Source: Roseovarius lutimaris (GTDB lineage: Bacteria; Pseudomonadota; Alphaproteobacteria; Rhodobacterales; Rhodobacteraceae). Taken from it: a DNA stretch of 64,000 nt. The stretch is taken from NCBI RefSeq assembly GCF_900115165.1, contig NZ_FOVP01000013.1:1-64000 (forward strand), read 5' to 3'. Both the position numbers and the translations under genes were made by a program. Numbering within the stretch: position 1 is the stretch's first letter; each line of letters starts with the position of its first letter. This document shows positions 17,699 to 25,242 of this stretch, in pieces. The notes below the pieces were generated by a model. It was not told the origin of the DNA. It did not search any database and saw nothing but the letters and a program-made list of their open reading frames with translations.

Positions 17699-18661
17699 AT
17701 GCGCGCGCTTCACATTGCCAGGACCGGGGCCACGCCCGCCATTTGCGACATAGCGCGCCCCGCCCCCAAGCAAGGCGAGCTTCGGTTGCGGATTGAGGCC
17801 TGCGGTCTCAATTTTGCCGACCTCTTGATGATCAAGGGCGAATATCAGGATACCCCACCGGCCCCGTTTACGCTTGGCATGGAGGTGGCCGGCGTGGTCG
17901 ACGCGCTTGGCCCGGATACGAGCGGCCCCGCCCCCGGCACGCGCGTCGCGGTCTTTGGCGGTCAGGGCGGCTTGGCCGAGTATGGCTGTTTCCCGGCCGA
18001 TCGCGCCGTGACCCTGCCCGATGATATGCCCTTTACCGACGCCGCCGCCTTTCTGATTGCTTATGGCACCAGCCATGTCGCGCTCGATCACAAGGCGCGC
18101 ATGCAACCGGGCGAGACGCTGTTGGTCCTGGGCGCGGCGGGGGGTGTCGGCCTGACGGCTGTGGAAATCGGCAAACAGATGGGCGCGCGGGTGATTGCCT
18201 GTGCACGCGGTGCCGACAAGCTTGAGGTTGCGCGCGCCGCTGGCGCCGATCACCTGATTGACGCCACGACAGACGATATCCGCGAGACCTGCAAGGCGCT
18301 TGGCGGGGTGGATGTGGTTTATGATCCGGTTGGCGGCGATCAGTTCAGGTCGGCGTTTCGCGCCTGCAACCCCGAGGCGCGCATCCTCAGCATCGGCTTT
18401 GCCAGTGGCGAGGTGCCGCAGATTCCGGCCAATCATCTGTTGGTGAAAAACCTGTCGGTGATCGGCCTTTACTGGGGCGGCTACCTGAAATTCCGCCCCA
18501 AGGTGGTGACCGACAGCCTTGCCACCCTGTTCAAGTGGTATGCGGCGGGCTGTATCAAGCCCCACATAAGCCATGTGCTGCCGCTGGAGCGCGCCGATGA
18601 GGCGCTTGAATTGCTGCGTTCGCGCAAATCCACCGGCAAGGTGGTGGTCACGCTGACATAA
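17699..18661 (+). CDS. NADPH:quinone oxidoreductase-family protein (zinc-free MDR)
   Basis: A 320-residue medium-chain reductase. The N-terminal GroES-like domain lies at about 1-120 (GLNFADLLMIKGEY) and the Rossmann domain has the nucleotide motif VLGAAGGVGLTAVEIGKQMG (about 143-162). The zinc-ligand cysteines of alcohol dehydrogenases are absent, placing it with quinone oxidoreductase/acryloyl-CoA-reductase-like members. The substrate cannot be told from sequence. Its end overlaps the convergent LysR gene by 14 bases. Confidence 0.87.
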   Translation: MRALHIARTGATPAICDIARPAPKQGELRLRIEACGLNFADLLMIKGEYQDTPPAPFTLGMEVAGVVDALGPDTSGPAPGTRVAVFGGQGGLAEYGCFPADRAVTLPDDMPFTDAAAFLIAYGTSHVALDHKARMQPGETLLVLGAAGGVGLTAVEIGKQMGARVIACARGADKLEVARAAGADHLIDATTDDIRETCKALGGVDVVYDPVGGDQFRSAFRACNPEARILSIGFASGEVPQIPANHLLVKNLSVIGLYWGGYLKFRPKVVTDSLATLFKWYAAGCIKPHISHVLPLERADEALELLRSRKSTGKVVVTLT

Positions 18662-19523
18662 GGGCGGCGGGTGCCGGGATCGCGCCAAACCCGTTGCGCA
18701 GCATCTGGGCCAGTTCGTCCAGCACCTTGTCGCGACCGCCGCGCATGTAAAGATTGACCTTCTGAACGCCAAGATCGGGCAGCAGGCCACCGGGGGTGAT
18801 CGCCTCCAAATAGGGCGGAAGGCTGTTTTCCAGCATGGCCCCGATCGCAAGATCGGCGCTGACCACCGCCTCGACGGCGCGGTCGTCCTCTGATTCGACC
18901 GCCATTTCCCAGTCGATCCCCGCCTCGTCGAGCCTGTGCAGCACGATCGGGCGAAAGATGCAGCAGGTGCAGAAGGCAAGCCGCAGAGGCCGCCGCTTCC
19001 ACGCCACCCCGTCTTGTGTCCCGGTCCAGCGCAACGGCATTTCGGTCAGGGTCTCGCCGCCCTCGCCCACGCCCTGCTCGGTGGTCAGGATAATGTCGAC
19101 CTCGCCCTTGCCAAGCGCCTCACGCAGGCGGACCGTGCTGGACGAGCGCAATTGCACATTGACCCGCGGAAAGGCCGCGTTCAGCGCCTTGAGGACCCGC
19201 GGCACCACCGGATAGACGATGTCATGCGGCACGCCAAGGATCAGTTCGCCCTCGTATGTCTCTTCGGTCAGACGCCCGACCACCTCGTCATTGAGATCAA
19301 GCATGCGCCGGGCATAGCCCACAAGCTGTTCGCCCGAGGCGGTCATCGACACCCGCCGGTTGGCACGATCCATGAGTTTGAGGTCAAGCATATCCTCAAG
19401 CCGCTTGATCTGCATTGAGACCGCCGATTGCGTCAGGTTGAGCGCCGAGGCTGCGCGCGTCACGCCACCCTGATCGGCCACCGCTACGAGGGATCGCAGT
19501 GTCGTTATGTCAAGATTTCGCAT
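18648..19523 (-). CDS. LysR-family transcriptional regulator
   Basis: A 291-residue LysR-type regulator. The winged helix-turn-helix is N-terminal (MRNLDITTLRSLVAVADQGG, then ALNLTQSAVSMQIKRLE), and residues about 90-290 form the ligand-binding domain. It is convergent with the quinone oxidoreductase gene, overlapping by 14 bases, and divergent from a DUF1127 gene, whose promoter lies in the 125-base gap. Its ligand and targets are unknown; the divergent DUF1127 gene is the natural first candidate. Confidence 0.9.
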   Translation of the reverse strand: MRNLDITTLRSLVAVADQGGVTRAASALNLTQSAVSMQIKRLEDMLDLKLMDRANRRVSMTASGEQLVGYARRMLDLNDEVVGRLTEETYEGELILGVPHDIVYPVVPRVLKALNAAFPRVNVQLRSSSTVRLREALGKGEVDIILTTEQGVGEGGETLTEMPLRWTGTQDGVAWKRRPLRLAFCTCCIFRPIVLHRLDEAGIDWEMAVESEDDRAVEAVVSADLAIGAMLENSLPPYLEAITPGGLLPDLGVQKVNLYMRGGRDKVLDELAQMLRNGFGAIPAPAALMSA

Positions 19524-19648
19524 TGATCACATTCCCTGATGGTTCAAGTCATAAACATTCATTTTCAATATTGCGCCGAATCAAGCAGAAAGATCAACAG
19601 AAGAAATACGAACGAGACGAGACATCACATTTCGGAAAGGAACAGACC

Positions 19649-19858
19649 ATGAGCCTCAACATTTGCGCCCCAGCCCGGCCCGGCACCCTGCCCCGCGTGC
19701 AGATTGCCCTGCGTGACATGATGGCGGTCTGGAGCCAACGCCGTACCTTACGCGCGTTGGACGACGCCGCGCTTGCCGATATCGGCCTGAGCCGCCGCGA
19801 GGCCGAGCGTGAGGCACGCCGCCCGTTCTGGGATCTGCCTGCGCAAATCTGCCGCTAA
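19649..19858 (+). CDS. DUF1127 small protein
   Basis: A 69-residue protein whose C-terminal half carries the DUF1127 motif (RTLRALDDAALADIGLSRRE: aromatic/Arg helix, L-x-D-x-x-L-x-D-I-G-L). DUF1127 proteins are small, basic and common in alphaproteobacteria; one, CcaF1 of Rhodobacter sphaeroides, binds RNA and acts in sRNA maturation. ATG 19649 follows GGAAAGGAACAG. It is one of four DUF1127-type genes in this window (also at 34498, 34910 and 54072). Confidence 0.85.
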   Translation: MSLNICAPARPGTLPRVQIALRDMMAVWSQRRTLRALDDAALADIGLSRREAEREARRPFWDLPAQICR

Positions 19859-19912
19859 TTCACGCGCATCCCGCAGGCGCCTGCAAAAGCCCGAGAAAAA
19901 CGCTCGCTATAG

Positions 19913-19940
19913 CTTGAAAACCGGGTACACCTACCCGATA
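19913..19940 (+). promoter_or_regulatory. Candidate heat-shock (RpoH-type) promoter
   Basis: CTTGAAA at 19913-19919, a 14-base spacer, then CCCGATA at 19934-19940 closely fit the RpoH consensus (CTTGAAA, 13-14 bases, CCCCATAT). It is placed to drive the Bax-inhibitor-1 gene 52 bases downstream. A weak AGCCCC/GGGGCT hairpin (19951-19967) lies in the presumed leader. Confidence 0.45.
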
Positions 19941-19991
19941 TTGTTGGCAAAGCCCCATTCCGGGGCTGCCATTTTCATATCGGAGGTATTC

Positions 19992-20771
19992 ATGGCAGAG
20001 TTCAACACGATCCGGACGGCGACGGGCACACGCACCGCCCAGATTGACGCGGGTCTTCGCGCACATATGAACAAGGTCTACGGCACCATGTCTTTCGGCA
20101 TGCTGATCACAGCCCTTGCCGCATGGGCCATCGCGGGGCTTGCCGTGACAACCGATCCGTCGGCCGCCGCCGCACAATTGCCCAATGGCACGATGCTCTC
20201 GGGTCTTGGTGCCGCGCTTTACCTGTCGCCGCTCAAATGGGTGGTGATGCTGGCGCCGCTCGGCTTTATCCTGTTCGGCTGGGGCTCGTTGCTGCGTCGC
20301 GGGTCTGCGGCGGCTGTACAGCTTGGCTTTTTCGCCTTTGCCGCGCTGATCGGTGTCTCGATGAGTTCGATCTTTCTGGTCTTCACCGGATTTTCGATCG
20401 TTCAGACCTTTATCGTGACCGCCATCGCGTTTTCGTCGCTGTCGCTTTACGGCTATACCACCAAGAAAGACATCTCTGGTTGGGGCAGTTTCCTGATCAT
20501 GGGTGTTGTCGGCCTTCTGGTGGCGATGCTGATCAACATGTTCCTGCAATCGCCCGCGATGATGTTCGCGATCTCGGCGATCGGGGTTCTGGTGTTTGCC
20601 GGTCTGACCGCGTTCTATACGCAAGAGATCAAGAACACCTATGTCGCCCACGCCTCGCATGGCGATCAGGAATGGCTTGACAAGGCCGCATATGACGGCG
20701 CGCTGAACCTCTACATCAGCTTCCTGAACATGTTCCAGTTCCTGCTGATGTTCATGGGCCAGCAAGAATAA
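19992..20771 (+). CDS. Bax inhibitor-1/YccA-family membrane protein
   Basis: A 259-residue integral membrane protein with seven hydrophobic segments, matching the BI-1/YbhL/YccA family. Typical features are AHMNKVYGTMSFGMLITALA at the N-terminus, the ALYGYTTKKD-like loop (LYGYTTKKDISGWGSFL) and the C-terminal AYDGALNLYISFLNMFQFLL. Bacterial members are linked to FtsH-dependent membrane quality control (YccA) or to a pH-sensitive Ca2+ leak (YetJ). The ATG at 19992 is set by CGGAGG 6 bases upstream. An RpoH-like promoter upstream fits a membrane-stress role. Confidence 0.88.
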   Translation: MAEFNTIRTATGTRTAQIDAGLRAHMNKVYGTMSFGMLITALAAWAIAGLAVTTDPSAAAAQLPNGTMLSGLGAALYLSPLKWVVMLAPLGFILFGWGSLLRRGSAAAVQLGFFAFAALIGVSMSSIFLVFTGFSIVQTFIVTAIAFSSLSLYGYTTKKDISGWGSFLIMGVVGLLVAMLINMFLQSPAMMFAISAIGVLVFAGLTAFYTQEIKNTYVAHASHGDQEWLDKAAYDGALNLYISFLNMFQFLLMFMGQQE

Positions 20772-20797
20772 ACAGCGCCTCACAGCGCGGATATCCA

Positions 20798-20827
20798 GAG
20801 GGCCGGTCATCGCGACCGGCCCTTTTG
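20798..20827 (+). terminator. Rho-independent terminator after the BI-1 gene
   Basis: GGGCCGGTC (20800-20808) and GACCGGCCC (20814-20822) form a perfect 9-bp stem with a 5-base loop, followed by TTTT. It may also serve the convergent acetyltransferase gene. Confidence 0.85.
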
Positions 20828-20831
20828 CATG

Positions 20832-21335
20832 TCACGCCAGCCGATAGCGCATATGGATCACCGGCAGGTCCAATTCGGGCGTAAGGCGCATCGCCACCTC
20901 GCCCAGGGCCTCGAACCCTGTCGCGGCATAAAACGGCGCGGCGTTATGCGGGCTCAGGCAATGCAGCACCCTGATGCCGCTCGTCTGCGCCGATCTGACC
21001 AGCCGCGCCACGATGCCCCGCCCGATCCCCTGACGCAGCCTCTCGGGGTCACAGGCCAGATGCCGGATATGCGCGTGCCCGTCGGGACAGGCGCGCCCGA
21101 AGGGGCTTATATCGCTCCAGCCGCCGACGGCGAGAATGCACTCCGACTGCTCGGCGAGGAAATAGCGGCCCGTGCCCAGGGTCTCTGGCGTGGCGAGTGT
21201 CATCACGGGCAATGCCCCGGCCAGCACGGTGCTTGAATAACAGGGCGCCAGAAGCCGCAGATAGCTGCGCGACAGCAATGCGGAAAACACCGCGTGATCG
21301 GCAAATGCGGCAGGGCGAATATCGAAATGGGGCAT
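20832..21335 (-). CDS. GNAT-family N-acetyltransferase
   Basis: A 167-residue GCN5-related acetyltransferase. The acetyl-CoA-binding region is visible as IRHLACDPERLRQGIGRGI (motif A, RQGIGRGI pyrophosphate loop) followed by a C-terminal YAATGFEALGE strand-turn. The substrate is unknown. The start MPHFDIRPA at 21335 is preferred because family members begin with IRPA at this position; the frame remains open to 21377. It converges on the BI-1 gene across a terminator. Confidence 0.85.
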   Translation of the reverse strand: MPHFDIRPAAFADHAVFSALLSRSYLRLLAPCYSSTVLAGALPVMTLATPETLGTGRYFLAEQSECILAVGGWSDISPFGRACPDGHAHIRHLACDPERLRQGIGRGIVARLVRSAQTSGIRVLHCLSPHNAAPFYAATGFEALGEVAMRLTPELDLPVIHMRYRLA

Positions 21336-21385
21336 GAAACCAGGCTTTCCGGTAAATTCCTCCGTTCCCCCAGGCACGCCCCAAT

Positions 21386-21415
21386 AGAAAAAGCCGCGCT
21401 GGTGTGGCGCGGCTT
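21386..21415 (-). terminator. Rho-independent terminator of rpmG
   Basis: AAGCCGCGC (21391-21399) pairs with GCGCGGCTT (21407-21415). Read on the minus strand the hairpin is followed by TTTTTC, as expected just beyond the rpmG stop. Confidence 0.85.
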
Positions 21416-21440
21416 GCTCTGTCTTGTCTGTCAGGCGATC

Positions 21441-21608
21441 TTACTTGATCTTGCCTTCCTTGTACTCGACATGCTTGCGCACCACGGGATCGTACTTACG
21501 TACGGTCATCTTTTCGGTCATGGTGCGTGCGTTTTTCTTGGTCACGTAGAAATGGCCCGTGCCCGCGGTCGAGTTCAGACGGATTTTGATGGTCGTCGGC
21601 TTCGCCAT
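21441..21608 (-). CDS. rpmG: 50S ribosomal protein L33
   Basis: A 55-residue basic protein, [20 protein letters not shown] onward, ending [13 protein letters not shown], a standard L33 of the large ribosomal subunit. The zinc-binding cysteine pairs of the C+ form are absent (C- type), so it does not need zinc. It is a single gene with its own terminator, too short to appear in routine long-ORF lists. Confidence 0.95.
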   Translation of the reverse strand: MAKPTTIKIRLNSTAGTGHFYVTKKNARTMTEKMTVRKYDPVVRKHVEYKEGKIK

Positions 21609-21789
21609 TTTTCATCTCCTGCGCCGGGCAGTCCTGCCACCCGTGAATATCTCATGAAGTCTGCCTTTTACTGACGCGCGCGCCCGAGTCAACCGCGATT
21701 GTCATGTTTGGCAGGGAATAACCCGGTTTTTGCCTGGCAAGCCCGATTCAGCCGGGCAGAAACCGATTTTCGAGGGGGCGTTGCGGGCC

Positions 21790-22401
21790 CTAGTTCTGCG
21801 ATACGCGCGTCGGTTGGCGATAGAAGTAATGCACGCCAATGGATGCGGTCCGCGGGAAATGCCGGGCCCACTGCGGGTTGACGGCGCGGGTGTGGTAATG
21901 CGTCGCCCCGCTGGTCAGGTCGCGCGGCGCACCATCGACCATCAGCTTGGCAACCTTGCCCACCCGGCGAAACGCCTGGGGCTCGCTGATCACCTCTTTG
22001 GCCCCATCACAGGTATAGGTGAACTGGCACTGGAACTTGCGCCCCGTGCCCTGATGCACGACGCCGCAGACCGTATCGGGATAGCTTGGGTCATCGACCC
22101 GGTTCAGGATCACCTCGGCAACGGCAAACTGTCCCTTGACGCTTTCGCCGCGCGCTTCAAAATAAAGCGCCTCGGCAAGACAGCGCCACTGTGGCCCGCC
22201 CTTGACAACCTCTTGTTGCGACAGCCAGGCCTTGGAGTATTCCACCTCGGTCTCGGGCCGGGTCAGAAAACTTGCCATCCGGTCCCCGGAAATCGACCGC
22301 AAGGCGCGCATTTCCTGGTCCATTAACCTGTTTACAGGCGCATCCGCTATCGCCGGCGCGGCCATCACCGCGAGGGTCGCGGCCAGTGCAATCCGTTTCA
22401 T
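21790..22401 (-). CDS. Cell-wall hydrolase, SleB/CwlJ type (Hydrolase_2)
   Basis: A 203-residue exported protein. A signal peptide covers about residues 1-20 (MKRIALAATLAVMAAPAIAD). The C-terminal SleB-like domain has the family hallmark LAEALYFEARGES with the catalytic Glu, then QFAVAEVILNRV, a CQFTYTCDG stretch and ATHYHTRAVNPQWA. The family cleaves peptidoglycan (lytic transglycosylase-like); in non-sporulating alphaproteobacteria it acts in wall remodelling. ATG 22401 follows GAGGAGATC. The two Cys could form a periplasmic disulfide. Confidence 0.87.
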   Translation of the reverse strand: MKRIALAATLAVMAAPAIADAPVNRLMDQEMRALRSISGDRMASFLTRPETEVEYSKAWLSQQEVVKGGPQWRCLAEALYFEARGESVKGQFAVAEVILNRVDDPSYPDTVCGVVHQGTGRKFQCQFTYTCDGAKEVISEPQAFRRVGKVAKLMVDGAPRDLTSGATHYHTRAVNPQWARHFPRTASIGVHYFYRQPTRVSQN

Positions 22402-22566
22402 GCATGATCTCCTCGGTGACCGCGGTTGGTTCCGCTGCATCGGGGGGAGGTAGCTAAATTTGTCCCATTCGTCCACCCTGCTGCACTGCGGCATTATGGG
22501 TGCGCAAATTTATGCCAAGCGGTTTCCCACCCGGCATGCCCGATCTTGCGTCAGTATCGCCCCAGC

Positions 22567-25107
22567 CTACCCTATCTTGTCTTTCACCGTTAGCTGTGCG
22601 GCAGCAAGTCGCGCCACCGGAACCCGGAACGGAGAGCAGGAAACATAGTTAAAGCCCGCATCCCGACAGAAGGCGATTGATTCGGGGTTGCCGCCATGTT
22701 CGCCACAAATTGACAAAACCACGTCCGGATTGGCCGCGCGACCGCGCTCCGCCCCGATCTTGAGAAGCTCGCCCACCCCGTCAACATCCAGCGTGTGAAA
22801 CGGGTCTTCGGGGTAAACGCCCTGCTTGACATACTCCGACATGAAACGGCCTGCGTCATCACGCGACAGACCATAGGTCATCTGCGTCAGATCGTTGGTG
22901 CCAAAGCTGAGGAACGAGACTAGCGGCGCAATATCCCCGGCCCGAAGCGCGGCGCGCGGGGTTTCGACCATGACCCCCAGGTGATAGGTGAAATCGCGCC
23001 CGGTTTCATTGCGCACCGCCACCGCCACCGCATCGAACCGCGTCTTGACCAACTCGACCTCGCGGCAGGCACTGACCAGCGGGATCATGATCTCTGGCAC
23101 CACCGGTTCGCCTTCACGGCTGGCCTCGATGGTGGCCTCAAAGATCGCGCGGGCCTGCATGTCATAGATTTCCGGCACCGTGATCCCGACGCGCACCCCG
23201 CGCATGCCCAGCATCGGGTTATATTCGCTGAGCGCCTCAACCCGACGGGTCACATCCGACAGCGGCAGATCAAGCGCCTCGGCCAGTTGCAGGTGGCCCG
23301 CACGATCCGTCGGCAGGAATTCGTGCAGGGGCGGGTCAAACAGGCGGATACAGACCGGCTTGCCCTGCATGATGCGAAAGATATCAATGAAATCGGCGCG
23401 CTGCATCGGCAACAGCCGCTCAAGCACTGCGGCGCGATCCTCGCTGGTATCGGCAAAGATCATCTCTCGCATCACGGTAAGATGGTCTTCTTCAAAGAAC
23501 ATGTGCTCGGTCCGGCACAAGCCGATGCCGCGCGCATTGAAATTGCGCGCGACCTCGGCGTCGCCGGGCGTGTCGGCATTGGCACGCACGGCAATGTCGC
23601 GCACATCATCGGCCCAGCTCATCAAGGTCTGGAAAGAGGCGTCGCGCGCGGCTTCTAGAAGCGGGGTCTCACCGGCGAGAACAAGCCCGTTGGTGCCATC
23701 AATCGTGATCGCCTCGCCCGCCTTGACCACCCGACCGTCGGGCATGGTCAGCTGATTGAGACGCACCTGAAAGTGGATATCGGAAGCGCCCACAACGCAG
23801 GGCAGACCAATCCCGCGCCCGATTACGGCGGCGTGGCTTGTCATCCCGCCCCGTTCGGTCAGAACGGCAACGGCGGCATGCATGCCGCGAATATCCTCGG
23901 GGCTGGTTTCGCGCCGCACCAGAACGCAGGCCTCGCCGCGCGCATGCGCGGCCTGGGCATCAGCGGCGGAAAACACGATCTTGCCCGAGGCCGCGCCGGG
24001 GCTTGCGCCAATTCCGCGCGCCAGAATATCGCGCGGCGCCTCGGGATCGACCTGGCGGTGCAACAGCTCGTTCAAGGCGCGCGGCTCGACCCGCATCAGC
24101 GCCTCTTCGCGGGTGATGATACCGTCCTCTGCCAGGCTCACGGCGATGCCGACAGCCGCACGGGCATTGCGCGCCACGCGCAACCCATCAAGCAAAAACA
24201 CCTGGCCATCTTCGATGGTAAACTCAGCCTGCATCTCTTCGCGCAGCTTCTCGCGCATCATCGCGGTATAGGATTTGAGCGCCTCGAACGCCTCGGGGGC
24301 CAGCTCCTCAAGCGAGGGGCCACGCGGATCACGCTCCAGAAAAAGCGAATCCTCCCCGCCGCGCAATGCCTCGCGGCCCTGGCTCTGGCTCAGGTAGCGC
24401 CCGGTGATCTTGCGTTCGCCGGTCTGGCTATTGACCAGCTGCATGACACCCGAGCCGCATTCGCCCTGCCCGAGGCCAAGCGCCAGCTCCTGCACCACAA
24501 GGCCAAGCCCGGCATCGACCGGCGCGCCCTTGGCCTGCCGCAAGAGCCGCGCCGTCGTGCCCCCCCAGGCGCGCGCCATCGAGCGCAGCACTTCGGTCAG
24601 TTGCACGGCAGGGTCCTGGGGAAATTTCTCTTCGGTTTCCGCCTCATAGGCGCGCAGCGCCTGGCTCAGGCCAAGCTTGGGGTCGCTCGACACATCGTCA
24701 AGCACATCCGGGTCAAGCCGGGCGACATGGATGGCATAGGATTGCACGAAGCGCAGGTATATCTCGGCGGCGGCCACCTCGCCCAGCTTGTCGCAGAGAT
24801 CGACGTAAAGCGCATCGTTGATCCCGATATTGAGCATTGCACCGGGACCACCCCAATCGGGGTCTTCCGAGGATGGGCGCACACATAACAGCGGGGCCGC
24901 GCCAAAGGGCGCCAAAAGCGCCTTCATATCCGGCATATCCCCGGCGGCGATCGACTGCACCGCCTCGAACGACAAGGCAATCGTGCGCGGCACCGGAAGA
25001 TCAAGCCGCACCAGCCGTTGCAGGCATTTCGCCCGCCCGCCATGGGTGGTGGCGTGGATCTCTGCATCAGCGGTGATCAGGGTGACGTTTTTCTGGTCTT
25101 GCTGCAC
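22567..25107 (-). CDS. ppdK: Pyruvate, phosphate dikinase
   Basis: Interconverts pyruvate + ATP + Pi and PEP + AMP + PPi; in roseobacters it supplies PEP for gluconeogenesis. The 846-residue chain has an N-terminal ATP-grasp domain (THGGRAKCLQRLVRLDLPVP ... CVRPSSEDP), a central phosphohistidine domain (TERGGMTSHAAVIGRGIGLP, catalytic His in TSHAA) and a C-terminal PEP/pyruvate TIM barrel with FGTNDLTQMTYG and CGEHGGNPESI (catalytic Cys). The GTG start at 25107 follows AGGAAAGG. It is about 30-50 residues shorter than plant-type enzymes, as is usual for this group. Confidence 0.92.
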   Translation of the reverse strand: MQQDQKNVTLITADAEIHATTHGGRAKCLQRLVRLDLPVPRTIALSFEAVQSIAAGDMPDMKALLAPFGAAPLLCVRPSSEDPDWGGPGAMLNIGINDALYVDLCDKLGEVAAAEIYLRFVQSYAIHVARLDPDVLDDVSSDPKLGLSQALRAYEAETEEKFPQDPAVQLTEVLRSMARAWGGTTARLLRQAKGAPVDAGLGLVVQELALGLGQGECGSGVMQLVNSQTGERKITGRYLSQSQGREALRGGEDSLFLERDPRGPSLEELAPEAFEALKSYTAMMREKLREEMQAEFTIEDGQVFLLDGLRVARNARAAVGIAVSLAEDGIITREEALMRVEPRALNELLHRQVDPEAPRDILARGIGASPGAASGKIVFSAADAQAAHARGEACVLVRRETSPEDIRGMHAAVAVLTERGGMTSHAAVIGRGIGLPCVVGASDIHFQVRLNQLTMPDGRVVKAGEAITIDGTNGLVLAGETPLLEAARDASFQTLMSWADDVRDIAVRANADTPGDAEVARNFNARGIGLCRTEHMFFEEDHLTVMREMIFADTSEDRAAVLERLLPMQRADFIDIFRIMQGKPVCIRLFDPPLHEFLPTDRAGHLQLAEALDLPLSDVTRRVEALSEYNPMLGMRGVRVGITVPEIYDMQARAIFEATIEASREGEPVVPEIMIPLVSACREVELVKTRFDAVAVAVRNETGRDFTYHLGVMVETPRAALRAGDIAPLVSFLSFGTNDLTQMTYGLSRDDAGRFMSEYVKQGVYPEDPFHTLDVDGVGELLKIGAERGRAANPDVVLSICGEHGGNPESIAFCRDAGFNYVSCSPFRVPVARLAAAQLTVKDKIG

Positions 25108-25180
25108 TGCGGCACCTTTCCTTTGACCGCACCATACGCGCGATGGCGCACAAGGCAAGGGAAAGCCGCATGGCTCGTCC

Positions 25181-25240
25181 GGCCCTGACGTGCCCGCCTC
25201 GCGGAAATTCACGAGGCGGCCTGTCAGGGCCGATGAGGGG
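25181..25240. repeat. Nested palindrome between glyS and ppdK
   Basis: GGCCCTGAC (25181-25189) pairs with GTCAGGGCC (25223-25231), and CGCCTCG (25195-25201) with CGAGGCG (25212-25218), making one long stem. It is just past the stop of glyS (transcribed leftward) and upstream of ppdK, so it probably separates the two transcripts. Its core is shared with 13866-13925. Confidence 0.6.
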
Positions 25241-25242
25241 CG

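Noticed and set aside
17654-18979. A 441-codon minus-strand open frame across the quinone oxidoreductase and LysR genes
   Set aside because: Overlaps two genes with clear domains in other frames; translation lacks motifs.
22478-22496. CTGCTGCACTGCGGCA upstream of the cell-wall hydrolase as a PhaR site
   Set aside because: The second half is GCGG rather than GCAG, so the palindrome is broken; a similar string at the ppdK start (25100-25114) is simply its first codons.
23773-24888. A 371-codon plus-strand open frame antisense to ppdK
   Set aside because: Shadow of ppdK, which has full catalytic motifs on the other strand.
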